The notes: generated by a model from the letters alone, not told the origin. Counted from the first letter of the stretch, positions 9,046-18,185 are shown. The stretch is DNA of 64,000 bases from Maricaulis maris MCS10 (GCF_000014745.1 NC_008347.1:310001-374000), one strand, 5' to 3'. Made by a program: numbers and translations.

Positions 9046-9831
9046 TCAGGCCTTGCCGGTGAAGTCCGGGGCCCGCTTGTCGAGGAAGGCACGATAGCCC
9101 TCCTGGAAGTCCTCGCTGCGAAAGGCGTCCAGGAAGAGCTGGCGCGTTTCGTCGGTATCGTGATCGACGCCGGCCCGGATAAGATGGATGACACGCTTGA
9201 TCGCGCGCGCAGACCCCGTCGAACGCGACAGCATGGTGGCCAGATAGGTCCCGACCTCCGCGTCGAGGGTGTCGGGTTCGAAGCAACGGTTGATCAGCCC
9301 GATGTCCAGGGCCTCGATCCCATCTACCAGGCGGGCGGAATAGAGCAGGTCTTTTGCGACCGGCACGCCGACCGCATCAATCAGGCGTTTGGTGTCATTG
9401 AGTGTATAGGCCAGCCCCAGCTTCGCCGGTGTGATGCCGAACCGGCTGTCGGACGCGGCAAAGCGCAGGTCGCAGGACAGGGCCAGGCCACAGCCGCCGC
9501 CAACACAGGCTCCGCGGATGACGGCCAGGGTCGGTTTGGGAAAATGGGCCAACCCGTCGAGCCCTTTGGCGATGGCCTTGGTATAGGCCTCGGCGGCCTC
9601 GGCCGTGGCATAGACCGTCTCGAACTCTGAGATGTCAGCGCCAGCCGTGAAGGCGCCGCCTTCGCCGCGTACAACCAGCAGCTTGATGGACGGGTCGTCG
9701 GCGGCGTCGGCGAGAAGTTCGGGCAGGGCGGACCACATCCGGGCGCTGAGGGCATTGCGTCGTTCCGGTCGGTTCAGGACCAGTTCGGCGTGATGATCAT
9801 GGCGTTGCAGATAGATCGGTGCTTGGGTCAC
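9046..9831 (-). CDS. Enoyl-CoA hydratase/isomerase (crotonase) family protein
   Basis: 261 residues. The crotonase CoA-binding and oxyanion-hole elements are clear: GADISEF at about residues 63-69 and GACVGGGCGLALSCDLRFA at about 108-126. The region that normally supplies the second catalytic Glu (E-x-x-L-G-x-x-P) reads ITPAKLGLAYTLND, so the canonical hydratase Glu appears absent. The enzyme may be an isomerase, hydrolase or other crotonase rather than a standard 2-enoyl-CoA hydratase. It stands alone, convergent with the RND operon and divergent from the symporter gene at 10169. Confidence 0.85.
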   Translation of the reverse strand: MTQAPIYLQRHDHHAELVLNRPERRNALSARMWSALPELLADAADDPSIKLLVVRGEGGAFTAGADISEFETVYATAEAAEAYTKAIAKGLDGLAHFPKPTLAVIRGACVGGGCGLALSCDLRFAASDSRFGITPAKLGLAYTLNDTKRLIDAVGVPVAKDLLYSARLVDGIEALDIGLINRCFEPDTLDAEVGTYLATMLSRSTGSARAIKRVIHLIRAGVDHDTDETRQLFLDAFRSEDFQEGYRAFLDKRAPDFTGKA

Positions 9832-10168
9832 GGCAGGTTTCCGGCTGGTGAACTGAGCTTTCCTGTCTGCGCCAGACCGGCCTGTTGTCGCAAGGGGTGA
9901 ACCCGGCTGGTCTCAGCCGGTGCATTGAAACTCGCGCCTCACTTCGCCAGGCGCGGCTGTGCGGGCGCCGAGCCCGGAATGGATCCGTTGGCCGCGATGG
10001 TCCATATGGGGGTCTGAGCGAACCGGATTCTCAATCTTCGAGTCTGACATGGCAGCAGAGAATTTGAATTGTTTAATTTGACAGTTCGCTCTCGGCATAC
10101 TCAAAGTTGGAAAAATTGAAGTGCCGCCAGAAACAAGGCGTGCAATCCGGTGTGCTGGGAGGCAAGAC
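9832..10168. other. Divergent intergenic region between crotonase and symporter genes
   Basis: 337 bp hold the start regions of both neighbours. The part from 10040 to 10130 is distinctly AT-richer than its surroundings and probably contains the symporter promoter. A TTGACA at 10078-10083 could be a -35 element, but no convincing -10 lies 16-18 bp downstream (the match there is about 3 of 6). No reliable ORF, terminator or operator is seen. Confidence 0.4.
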
Positions 10169-11689
10169 ATGGGCGCAAATGAAGCCAACGGGGCGGTATT
10201 GCCGCCGAGCGGGGTGGACCATAATGGCGTTCCGAAGGTCAAGCGTTCGACCATTTTCCTGCATGGATCCCTGGCACTGCCGCTGGCGGTCTATGGCTAT
10301 CCGTTGGCGATCTGGCTGCCGGCCCACTATGCGGGGCATCTGGGCATTTCCCTGTCGGTGATTGGCCTGATTATCATGCTGGCGCGCTTCACCGACGTCT
10401 TCACCGATCCGTTGATGGGGGAAATCTCCGATCGCGGTCGCACCCGTTTCGGGCGCAGAAAGCCTTATATCGCACTAGGGGCTCCAGCCCTTATGGTGTC
10501 GACCTGGTTTCTGTTCGTTCCGGCGGAAGGGGCTGGTCTGGTCTATTTCCTGATCTGGCTGACGCTGTTTTTCGCCAGCGCCACCATGATCCAGATTCCC
10601 TTCAGGGCCTGGGGCGCCGAGCTGTCTGCTGACTATCATGTCCGCAGCCAGGTGACGGCCGCGCGTGAATTTTACTATCTGACCGGATTGCTGATGGCGG
10701 CCGCCGTGCCCATGGTGATCGAGATTTTTGCCGATGGCGGGGCTGTGACTGAAATTTTCTCGGCCATCTGGCGAGATGTCACCGGGGCCTTTACCGGCGA
10801 GCTGATGACCCGGACGCCGACCAGCCGGGCCGCCCTGACCGGACCGGTGCTGATGGGGCTGGCGTTTGCGATCATAGTCGCCGTGCCGCTGCTGACCCTG
10901 CTGATCCTGACGACCGTCAAGGAGCCGCCTCCCGCCCTGCGGGAGCGCGTGCCGATGATCGAGGGGTTCCGGCATCTGTGGCGCAACGGGCCGATGCGGC
11001 GGGTATTGATCATCGCCTTCCTGGTGATTGCCGGAGAGAGCCTCCGCAACGCAGTGTCGTTATTCTTCATCCGTGACATCATCGGAATCCCGACCATCGG
11101 CGCGGCATATTTCCTGTATTTCATTGCCGGAATCGCGGCGATCCCGATCTGGCTGTGGCTGGGCCGGCAGATCGGCAAGCACCGGGCCTTCATGGTCACG
11201 TTGGGGTTTGTCAGCGTCGTGAGTGCTGCCAACCTCTTTCTAGGTCGTGGTGACTATCTCGCCTTTTTCTGCCTGTTCCTGCTCAAGGGTTTCGCGTTCG
11301 GCGGACTTCAATTCCTGCCACTGGCGATGCTGGCCGACGTGGTCGATATCGACAGCGCCCGGTCGGGTGGGCGCCGGGCGGGGACGTATTTTGCTGTGCT
11401 GGGCCTGTCCGAAAAACTCGCCGCTGCGATCTTTACCGGCGTGGCGCTGAATATTGTCGGACTTCTCGGCTATCACGCTTCCGGCGGCGTCGATGGCTCG
11501 ACCGATATCGGAGTGTTGTCATTGCGACTTGTGTATTGCCTCGGGCCGATCGCCTTGTACGCGCTCTCACTGCCGCTGATCTGGAGCTACCCTCTAACCC
11601 CGACGCGTCATGCGAGGCTGCACGCCGGGCTGGCGCGGCGCAATCTGCGCAGGGCAGCTGCGGCAGGTGAGGGGCCAGCGCCTCTCTAG
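10169..11689 (+). CDS. GPH-family sugar/cation symporter (MFS, MelB-like)
   Basis: 506 residues; the ATG at 10169 follows GGGAGG at 10157-10162, better than the GTG at 10121. About 12 membrane segments are visible. The family signature lies near the N-terminus: the aspartate-containing TM2 segment (TDVFTDPLMG) followed by the basic loop D-R-G-R-T-R-F-G-R-R-K-P. GPH transporters import sugars or related solutes with Na+ or H+. The 60-residue insertion around 'ADGGAVTEIF' between TM segments is longer than typical. Substrate unknown. It lies 6 kb from the sigma/ChrR locus; GPH transporters occur in some RpoE-ChrR regulons, but no matching promoter is seen here. Confidence 0.85.
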   Translation: MGANEANGAVLPPSGVDHNGVPKVKRSTIFLHGSLALPLAVYGYPLAIWLPAHYAGHLGISLSVIGLIIMLARFTDVFTDPLMGEISDRGRTRFGRRKPYIALGAPALMVSTWFLFVPAEGAGLVYFLIWLTLFFASATMIQIPFRAWGAELSADYHVRSQVTAAREFYYLTGLLMAAAVPMVIEIFADGGAVTEIFSAIWRDVTGAFTGELMTRTPTSRAALTGPVLMGLAFAIIVAVPLLTLLILTTVKEPPPALRERVPMIEGFRHLWRNGPMRRVLIIAFLVIAGESLRNAVSLFFIRDIIGIPTIGAAYFLYFIAGIAAIPIWLWLGRQIGKHRAFMVTLGFVSVVSAANLFLGRGDYLAFFCLFLLKGFAFGGLQFLPLAMLADVVDIDSARSGGRRAGTYFAVLGLSEKLAAAIFTGVALNIVGLLGYHASGGVDGSTDIGVLSLRLVYCLGPIALYALSLPLIWSYPLTPTRHARLHAGLARRNLRRAAAAGEGPAPL

Positions 11690-11732
11690 CCAGCATCTCT
11701 CCAGCCTAGCCCTCTCCGGCCAAGGCCGGCGG

Positions 11733-13883
11733 TCAGGCCGCGTGGTTGCGTTTGCGGGTTTTCAGCTGGGAGGCCGGGAGCGGGTGGCCGAAATGCCAGC
11801 CCTGCAAATACTCGAAACCGAGCAGGCGCAACATGGCAGCCTGACCTTCGGTCTCGACCCCTTCCGCCACCATGTCCAGGGACAGGGCGTCGCCCAGCAA
11901 GGCGAGGGCTTGCAGCATCTTGTTGGCGCCTTCGCCGCGACCGATGGTCTGGACGAAGGTCTTGTCGATCTTGATCTTCGAGAACGGCAACATGTGCAGA
12001 TAGCCCACTGACGCAAAACCGGTTCCGAAATCGTCGAGATTGACCTTGAACCCGGCGTCGTGAAGTTCCACCAGTCGCGCCTTGGCCTGTTCAAAATCGT
12101 CGATGAGGACCGCTTCTGTCAGTTCGAATTCGATGGCTTCGGCCGTCATTCCGTGGGCGTGGATCTCGCGCAGATAGTGTTCGCACAGGCGTGCGTCATT
12201 CAGCTGTGCCGGCGACAGGTTGATTGACACGGTATGGGACGCGCCGGCTCCGATTTCTTCGCAAACGCTGCGCACCACGAAGTCACCTAGGCGACGGATG
12301 AGCTTCGAGTTCTCGGCAACGGGAATGAAAACATCGGGCGGCACGGCACCGCGGGTCGGGTGCTCCCAACGCAGCAGCGCCTCCACTGACGCAGTGCTGC
12401 CGTCTGACGCCCGGGCAATGGGCTGATAGACGACGAAAAATTCGTCACGGTCGAGCCCGGCTTCAATGTCTGCCTCCAGCGCCCGACGGGCGTCTGCCTC
12501 GAGACCGAGGCTGGCGTTGAATATCAGTGGCTTGTCCAGCTGATCGGCCTTGGCCCGATACATGGCCAGGTCGGCATCATGGATGAGCTGGCTGAAGGGC
12601 TTGGGATGGCCACTGTCGGAATGCGCGATTCCGATGGCTGCGCCGATCTCGAACAGGCGGCCGTCAATGTCGAAGGGTTTGGCGAGGCAGTCGGACAGAT
12701 GGCGGGCGATATCCAGTGCGGCTATGGTGCGGTCCTCGCCGATCAGGGCGCAGGCAAACTCGTCGCCGCCAATGCGCGCGATATGAATGTCGGCGTCAAC
12801 CGCCCCGCGGAAGCGGTGTGCGACGCGCCGGATCACGTCATCGCCGGCACGATGGCCCGCCTTGTCATTGACCGCTTTGAAGCCATTGAGGTCGATATAG
12901 ATGACGGCGGCCTCGCCGCGTGCCGCCGCCGCGGTTGCCGCGGTGCTCTCCGTGAAGCTGGTGAAGCCGTGCCGGTTTGGAAGGCCGGACAGATTGTCGG
13001 TTCCTGCTGCGATGATGGCGCGTTTTTCATTGCCGGCCGCGTGGCGGGCCAGGGCGCGGGCCTTGGTGGCGATCAGTTGGGCGCCGATGAAGAAAGCGGC
13101 GATGTAGGCCAGCAGCGGCAGGAAAGTCAGACGGAGGGTATCGAGGCCTGGCCGAGACGCGCGCCAGCTGAGCCAGCCTATGGTGTGTCCCGCATCGTCG
13201 GTGACTTCCAGCCCGGTCGTGCCGCGCGGCAGAGCGCCCTGGTGGATGCGTACGTCCGAGACGAGAAAGACCTCTTCGGACTCGGCCAGAAAGCCTTCAT
13301 CAAGCGCAGTGCCGATCACGATGATCGTATCGCTGGCCGGATCGGTCATGGAATGCCGATCGGCGTATTCGCCGACAACGGTCACAGATGCCAGATAGAG
13401 CTCGCCATCGACTTTCAGATAGTGCGTGGCGATGAAGCGATTGTCCGCATAGCTCTCGACCAGATCCGCACGCAAATTCTGCACATGCTCGCCGGTCAGA
13501 ACATCAGTGCGCAGTCGTTCGCCGGTGTCGCGATGCCAGGACATGGCTTCCGTATCACCGACCCCATACAGGCCGACGAAGTCGAAGGCGGAGTGATCGG
13601 AGAATGAGGAGGCGAGACTGCCGGTCAGGACCGATTTGCGGCGGTCATTCCAGAGTTCGAGCAACTCGCCCCACCAGCCATAATCGGCCACCCAGGTTTC
13701 ATTCTGGCGCGAAGCGGCTTCGAGGCCGGCAGTCAGAAGCTGGCGGTCATTCTGCACGGCATTCCGGTTGAGGGCGCCAACAAAGAAGTAGATCGTCAGG
13801 ACAGAAGCGATCAGACTCAACAGGGTCGCCACGTTGATGTAGCGTCCGAGCGTGCTGTCGAGTGTCCGTCCCATCCAGTTCAC
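11733..13883 (-). CDS. Membrane GGDEF-EAL protein with periplasmic CHASE4-like sensor (c-di-GMP turnover)
   Basis: 716 residues. TM1 at about 17-38 and TM2 at about 257-275 enclose a periplasmic domain of some 215 residues with CHASE4-like features (W-x-x-D-Y-G-W-W-G). The GGDEF domain follows with an intact RIGGDEF; no RxxD inhibitory I-site is visible at the usual place. The EAL domain keeps the residues expected for phosphodiesterase activity: EALLRW, INLSP, ELTEA, DDFGTG, KIDKTF, AEGVE and QGWHFGHP. It is therefore likely a bifunctional or GTP-activated c-di-GMP enzyme responding to an extracytoplasmic signal. Single gene, convergent with the symporter gene. Confidence 0.92.
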   Translation of the reverse strand: MNWMGRTLDSTLGRYINVATLLSLIASVLTIYFFVGALNRNAVQNDRQLLTAGLEAASRQNETWVADYGWWGELLELWNDRRKSVLTGSLASSFSDHSAFDFVGLYGVGDTEAMSWHRDTGERLRTDVLTGEHVQNLRADLVESYADNRFIATHYLKVDGELYLASVTVVGEYADRHSMTDPASDTIIVIGTALDEGFLAESEEVFLVSDVRIHQGALPRGTTGLEVTDDAGHTIGWLSWRASRPGLDTLRLTFLPLLAYIAAFFIGAQLIATKARALARHAAGNEKRAIIAAGTDNLSGLPNRHGFTSFTESTAATAAAARGEAAVIYIDLNGFKAVNDKAGHRAGDDVIRRVAHRFRGAVDADIHIARIGGDEFACALIGEDRTIAALDIARHLSDCLAKPFDIDGRLFEIGAAIGIAHSDSGHPKPFSQLIHDADLAMYRAKADQLDKPLIFNASLGLEADARRALEADIEAGLDRDEFFVVYQPIARASDGSTASVEALLRWEHPTRGAVPPDVFIPVAENSKLIRRLGDFVVRSVCEEIGAGASHTVSINLSPAQLNDARLCEHYLREIHAHGMTAEAIEFELTEAVLIDDFEQAKARLVELHDAGFKVNLDDFGTGFASVGYLHMLPFSKIKIDKTFVQTIGRGEGANKMLQALALLGDALSLDMVAEGVETEGQAAMLRLLGFEYLQGWHFGHPLPASQLKTRKRNHAA

Positions 13884-14014
13884 CTATTGGTCTTCTTGGA
13901 GAGCGGAGTGTGTACCCAAGTGGTAAAGGTCTGGTCAGCGGCGCGTCGAAAACCGGAAGAAACTGCAGTCCGGCCGTGTCTTGTTCGTCATATTTGATGC
14001 AGATGCGCCCGCAG

Positions 14015-15256
14015 CTAATTCCCGGACGTTTCCGGTTTTAAGTAGACAAAATGTCCAACATCGATCCGACCGGTCGTAAAGCCGGCCTCGCAATAGGCGA
14101 GGTAAAAGCGCCAGATCCGGTCGAACTTCGCATCAAAACCCATTGCTTCGAGGTCGGGGCGGGATGCCCGGTAGGCCCGGTGCCAGCGAGCCAGGGTCTG
14201 CGCATAGCTTGAGGCAAACATCTCGGTGCTGATCGGAGCGAGGCCAACACTGCTGGCCAGTTCCGCCAGCCGTGATGCGGGCGGTAGCATGCCGCCCGGA
14301 AACACATATTTCTGGATGAAGTCAGCCGACGTCCGGTAACCGGCAAAATCATCCTCACGAATGGTAATGACCTGCAGCGCCGCGCGACCGCCCGGCTTCA
14401 GACAGTGGTTGAGCTGTGCGTAATAGGTTGGCCAATTGGCCTCGCCCACGGCTTCGAACATTTCTATCGAGGCGATGGCGTCAAATGTTTCGTTCACGTC
14501 TCGATAGTCCTGCAGCCGGAAGTCCACCCGGTCGGCAAGGTTCGCGGCTTCCAGTCTCCCCCGGGCATAGTCGAGCTGAGCGACCGAAAGTGTCAGACCG
14601 GTCACATGGCAGCCGAATTCGCGTGCAGCGACTTCGGCAAACCCGCCCCAGCCACAACCGATTTCCAGCACGCGATCGCCAGGTTTCAGGCCCAGGCGTT
14701 CGCAGATCCGGCGATATTTGCGCGTTTGCGCGATCTCCAGGCTTTCATCGTCTGTTTCAAACAGGGCCGACGAGTATGTCATGCTCTCGTCCAGCCAGTG
14801 CCGATAGAAGGCGTTGCCGAGATCATAGTGATAGGCAATGTTCCGTCGGCTGCCTCGGCGCGTATTGCCGTTCAGCCCGTGCTGCAGGCGCGCGAGCAAG
14901 CGGCTCGGCCCGTTTTTACGGTCGATGTCGACATTGGAGTCCAGCTCCAGCGCCAGGGCGGTGAGCAGGCCCGGCAGGTCGCTGGTATGCCATTCATCGT
15001 GCACATAACCTTCCGAAAACCCCAATACACCGCTTGCGGCTATCCGAAGCAGGGCATTCCACTTGCGCACCTTCCAGTCGGCGCAGGCGGAGGCGGTCTC
15101 CGGTCCGATATGAAAGATGTAGCCACCGGGCAGCTCCACTCGCAGCCGAAAGGCGGTCAGACCGGCCAGTGACCGCGCGATCCGTCGGGCTGCGAAGGCT
15201 TGCAGGCGAGACGGTTGTGCCGCGTTCTTCGCGGATTGATTGCTGTACGCGTCCAT
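14015..15256 (-). CDS. cfa: Cyclopropane-fatty-acyl-phospholipid synthase
   Basis: 413 residues. Methylates unsaturated phospholipid acyl chains with SAM to form cyclopropane rings. The SAM motif VLEIGCGWGGFAEVA is in the middle, preceded by the family's H-Y-D-L-G-N-A-F-Y segment and followed by the S-I-E-M-F-E-A-V-G loop. The start ATG at 15256 overlaps the DUF1365 stop as TGATG, so it is translationally coupled as third gene of the amine oxidase - DUF1365 - cfa operon; a longer frame to 15343 lies inside DUF1365 and is rejected. In Rhodobacter sphaeroides such lipid-modifying genes belong to the RpoE/ChrR singlet-oxygen regulon, matching the promoter at 17422-17449. Confidence 0.92.
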   Translation of the reverse strand: MDAYSNQSAKNAAQPSRLQAFAARRIARSLAGLTAFRLRVELPGGYIFHIGPETASACADWKVRKWNALLRIAASGVLGFSEGYVHDEWHTSDLPGLLTALALELDSNVDIDRKNGPSRLLARLQHGLNGNTRRGSRRNIAYHYDLGNAFYRHWLDESMTYSSALFETDDESLEIAQTRKYRRICERLGLKPGDRVLEIGCGWGGFAEVAAREFGCHVTGLTLSVAQLDYARGRLEAANLADRVDFRLQDYRDVNETFDAIASIEMFEAVGEANWPTYYAQLNHCLKPGGRAALQVITIREDDFAGYRTSADFIQKYVFPGGMLPPASRLAELASSVGLAPISTEMFASSYAQTLARWHRAYRASRPDLEAMGFDAKFDRIWRFYLAYCEAGFTTGRIDVGHFVYLKPETSGN

Positions 15257-16032
15257 CAATGCCTCCCGGGCAAGGTGTCTTCGGTACCGCGTCGGGGAGC
15301 GAATGTGGCTAACCCCTTCAGGCGCAGACGGAGCGCCTCCCACAGGATACCAAAAAAAATGCGGATTGTGTTGGTTGCCACGAGCCAGCTGGCCGAACGC
15401 AGGGCGCCCGGGGTCAATGGCTGGAGTTGCGCTGTGTGCGCGGCAGTGAGCACGACCTCGTCATCCCGGATCAGTTGGATCGAGAGGCGGTAGTGATGAT
15501 CGTCCCGCGCAATCTTGAAGCGATAATGCCCGCTCACCGGATTGAAGGGCGAGACGAAGAAGCGCTTGTCGGCCTGAAGGTGGTGCGGTGAATTGCGGTC
15601 CTTCCGCGCATCGACTGGAAAGGCGTAGGCGCAGCGACCGCCATGGAAATTGCTGACTTCGAAGACCAATCCGGTCAGGTCATCGTGCTGGTTGTAGGCG
15701 AAAAAGACCGAGACCGGGTTGAAGGACAGACCGAAAATGCGGGGTGAGGCGAGCAGCTGGATCCGGCCAATCGGTGATGTGGACCCGGCTTCGCGCAAGC
15801 GGTTTTCCACCCAGGCGCGCAGCGACAGTGTGTCTGCACCATGGTCAGAGGTGTGCAGGCTGACGAGGCCCGGGCGATTAAATCCAAAGGTCCAACCGTT
15901 CGATGCCGGCGCGTCAGGCCCGTCAATGTCGGCGAGGATCGATGCGACCCGGTAGCGCAGGCTGTGGTGTCGTGGGCGCCGGCGAGTGTGACCGACCTGA
16001 CCGACAAGCAGGGAGGCGGGGGAGGGGGTCAT
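15256..16032 (-). CDS. DUF1365 domain protein
   Basis: 258 residues. The N-terminal GQVGHTRRRPRHHSLRYRV segment and the FNPVSVFFAYN and FHVSPFNPVSGHY-like motifs (here FFVSPFNPVSGHYRF) are typical of DUF1365, which almost always lies between an FAD amine oxidase and a Cfa-like methyltransferase. The biochemical role is unproven; by context it takes part in fatty acyl modification. It overlaps the amine oxidase gene by 4 bp (ATGA) and the cfa gene by 1 bp (TGATG). A hydrophobic stretch near the C-terminus (IRIFFGILWEAL) may associate with the membrane. Confidence 0.88.
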   Translation of the reverse strand: MTPSPASLLVGQVGHTRRRPRHHSLRYRVASILADIDGPDAPASNGWTFGFNRPGLVSLHTSDHGADTLSLRAWVENRLREAGSTSPIGRIQLLASPRIFGLSFNPVSVFFAYNQHDDLTGLVFEVSNFHGGRCAYAFPVDARKDRNSPHHLQADKRFFVSPFNPVSGHYRFKIARDDHHYRLSIQLIRDDEVVLTAAHTAQLQPLTPGALRSASWLVATNTIRIFFGILWEALRLRLKGLATFAPRRGTEDTLPGRH

Positions 16033-17378
16033 TCGGCAGCGATCGTGAGCGGCCTGCCGGATGGACCGACCGCGCCACAGGTCCAGGCGATACGGGCATC
16101 CATGTCCGGGGCGATCCAGGGGCGCGGGTCGGCACCGAGCGCATCGGCGACCCGCAAGCCTGATTGCAGACCGTCCTCATGAAAGCCGGAGCCCAGCCAT
16201 GCGCCGCAATACCAGGTCCCGCGACGCCCTTGTACTGCTCCGAAATCCGATTGCGCCGCAAGGGCCTGATGATCAAAAACCGGGTGGTCGTAATGGTCGG
16301 TCCTGAGGATGCGGTCCGGGGCGGGCGGTGTCGCCGGATTCAGGGTCACGAACACAGAAGTGTGGGTTGGCAGGGGCTGCAGCCGGTTCATCCAGTAGGT
16401 CAGGCTGATGTCGCGGGTGTCCCGGGCGCCGCGCTCAAGATAGTTCCAGCTTGCCCATGCCTGCCGGCGCCGCGGCATGAAACGGCTATCTGTGTGCAAG
16501 ATTGCCGTGTTTGGACGGTAGCGGATGGCCGCAAGAAGACGGGTTTCTTCCGGGTCCGCATCATCCAGTAGCTTCAGCGCCTGATCGGAATGGCAGGCCA
16601 GAACCACATCGTCGAATTCGGCGCGGTGGCCGTGCTCCAGGGTCAGGACCACCCCGCCCGAGGTCCGGTTCACGCGGCGCACCGGTGCGTTCAGCGCAAT
16701 CTCGCCCCTGAAAGCGTCAGCCAGAGCATGCACATAGGACTGGCTTCCGCCGGTAACCGTCCGCCAGGCCGGTCGGTCGGTGAGCTGAAGCAAGCCATGA
16801 TTGAGAAAGAAGCGGAAAAAAGCGTCAGCCGGAAACCCGCGCATCTGATCAACCGGTGATGACCAGATCGCGGCACACATCGGCAGGATATGATCCTCGC
16901 GGAAGGCCTCGGAATAGCCGTGCGCCTGCAGGAAATCATCCAGCGAAAGCGTCGGGTCCGTGCGGTCGGAGTCCCGGGCGTGCCGGTTGAGCCGCAGGAT
17001 GTCCGCGATCATGCGCCACATGCGGGGGCGAAACAGATTGCGCCGTTGGGCGAACAGGCCATTCGGGTTGGACGAGTACTCGAAGCCGCCATCGGCGATG
17101 GAGGCCGCGAAGGACATGTCGCTGGGAGAGGTTTCAACCCGGAGGTGATCCAGCAGGGCGACGAAGTTCGGATAGTTGCGCGGATTGTAGACAATGAAGC
17201 CGGTGTCGACGCCGAAAGCGGTGTCGCCGACGAGAACTTTCGCGGTGTTCGCGTGGCCGCCCAGTCGGCTGGAGGCCTCGAACAGCGTCACGTCGTGGCG
17301 CGTGGACAACCTCCACGCAGCGGCGAGGCCGGATATTCCCGATCCGATGACGGCGATGCGACGGCGTGCTGGGGACAT
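16029..17378 (-). CDS. FAD-dependent amine oxidase-like protein (NAD(P)-binding)
   Basis: 449 residues. The dinucleotide-binding motif IAVIGSGISGLAAAW starts at about residue 8, followed by the FEASSRLGGHANT segment, both typical of the COG2907-type flavoproteins linked to DUF1365 and cfa. The C-terminal FAD element appears as YCGAWLGSGFHEDGLQSG. The ATG at 17378 is preferred; the frame continues to 17600 but crosses the divergent promoter region. It is the first gene of the three-gene lipid operon. Its substrate is probably a fatty-acyl chain, by association. A minus-strand ECF-type promoter (17422-17449) lies about 45 bp upstream. Confidence 0.88.
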   Translation of the reverse strand: MSPARRRIAVIGSGISGLAAAWRLSTRHDVTLFEASSRLGGHANTAKVLVGDTAFGVDTGFIVYNPRNYPNFVALLDHLRVETSPSDMSFAASIADGGFEYSSNPNGLFAQRRNLFRPRMWRMIADILRLNRHARDSDRTDPTLSLDDFLQAHGYSEAFREDHILPMCAAIWSSPVDQMRGFPADAFFRFFLNHGLLQLTDRPAWRTVTGGSQSYVHALADAFRGEIALNAPVRRVNRTSGGVVLTLEHGHRAEFDDVVLACHSDQALKLLDDADPEETRLLAAIRYRPNTAILHTDSRFMPRRRQAWASWNYLERGARDTRDISLTYWMNRLQPLPTHTSVFVTLNPATPPAPDRILRTDHYDHPVFDHQALAAQSDFGAVQGRRGTWYCGAWLGSGFHEDGLQSGLRVADALGADPRPWIAPDMDARIAWTCGAVGPSGRPLTIAAE

Positions 17379-17421
17379 GGGCGTTCCTGTCGGGTGTTCA
17401 CGGCATGAGAGACTGGGAGGG

Positions 17422-17449
17422 GCTACGTTGCTGCCGTGCGATTGGATCA
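17422..17449 (-). promoter_or_regulatory. ECF sigma (RpoE/ChrR-type) promoter for the amine oxidase - DUF1365 - cfa operon
   Basis: Read on the minus strand: TGATCC (17449-17444), a 16-nt spacer, CGTAGC (17427-17422). It differs by one base from the promoter that faces the sigma gene (17497-17524) and has the same spacing. TGATCC is the -35 element I recall for the RpoE-ChrR class. The distance to the start codon at 17378 (about 43 bp) suits a short leader. Confidence 0.72.
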
Positions 17450-17496
17450 CCGGCCCGTTCAGGAAGCGGCGTTCCGGGCTCGCCTGGAGACGCGAC

Positions 17497-17524
17497 TGAT
17501 CCACTTCACGCCGGGCTTCGTATC
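17497..17524 (+). promoter_or_regulatory. ECF sigma autoregulatory promoter for the sigma/anti-sigma operon
   Basis: TGATCC (17497-17502), a 16-nt spacer, CGTATC (17519-17524), 76 bp before the sigma gene start at 17601. The identical -35 hexamer and spacing on the opposite strand at 17422-17449 argue that both are read by the sigma factor encoded here. Autoregulation is usual for this class. Confidence 0.75.
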
Positions 17525-17600
17525 GAGATGCATGTACGCTACGGTCCACACATCCACTCGCTCGGCCTGGTGCCGTGTTGTCGGCCCGGGAAAGGGGCAT

Positions 17601-18185
17601 ATGACGGATCTGACTGACCGCCCTGCTCCAACGGTTGATAGCCAGAGACTGTCAGACTTGCTGGTGCAGGTCGGGCAGGCGCGGGACCGCGCCGCCTTCC
17701 GAACCCTGTTTGACCATTTTGCGCCGAGGATTCGGGCATTTCTGATCCAGCGTCGGGTCATACCGGCGATGGCGGACGACCTGACGCAGGATGTGATGCT
17801 GGCAATCTGGCGTCGCGCGTCAAGTTTCGACCCGTCACGGGCGGCCGCATCCACCTGGATCTACACAATCGCCCGTAATCAGCACATCGATCAATATCGC
17901 AAGGCCCAGCGGGCCAGCCGCATGGACGAGACCGACCCGTCTCTCCAGCCTGCGCCCGCACCGGCGGCGGATGATCTGTGCGAACAGGCCGAAGCTGCCG
18001 ACAGCGTCGGTGTCGCCCTGGAAGACCTTTCTGCCGATCAGCGGCAGGTCGTGGAACTCGCCTTCACCGAAGGCCTGACCCACAGCGAAATCGCCGACCG
18101 GCTTGAACTGCCGCTCGGTACCGTCAAATCACGCATACGACTTGCCCTGGGCAAGTTGAAGACGACCCTTGGAGAAATGGTATGA
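17601..18185 (+). CDS. rpoE: ECF sigma factor, RpoE/ChrR (ECF11) class
   Basis: 194 residues. The ATG at 17601 follows AAAGGGG; the upstream frame to 17436 would overlap the promoter. Region 2 runs about 25-95 (FRTLFDHFAPRIRAFL, DDLTQDVMLAIW, STWIYTIARNQHIDQYR) and region 4 about 140-190 (LSADQRQVVELAF, HSEIADRLELPLGTVKSRIRLAL). Gene order with a ChrR-like anti-sigma factor (4-bp ATGA overlap) and divergent lipid-modification genes places it in the group that answers singlet oxygen or organic peroxide in phototrophic and non-phototrophic alphaproteobacteria. The assignment to the ECF11 group is from context and similarity by eye. Confidence 0.88.
   Translation: MTDLTDRPAPTVDSQRLSDLLVQVGQARDRAAFRTLFDHFAPRIRAFLIQRRVIPAMADDLTQDVMLAIWRRASSFDPSRAAASTWIYTIARNQHIDQYRKAQRASRMDETDPSLQPAPAPAADDLCEQAEAADSVGVALEDLSADQRQVVELAFTEGLTHSEIADRLELPLGTVKSRIRLALGKLKTTLGEMV

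Noticed and set aside
9885-10067. 60-residue open frame between crotonase and symporter genes
   Set aside because: No ribosome site and no protein-like features.
10078-10106. TTGACA as part of a sigma-70 promoter before the symporter gene
   Set aside because: The hexamer 17 bp downstream (TCAAAG) matches only 3 of 6 positions, so I do not call the promoter.
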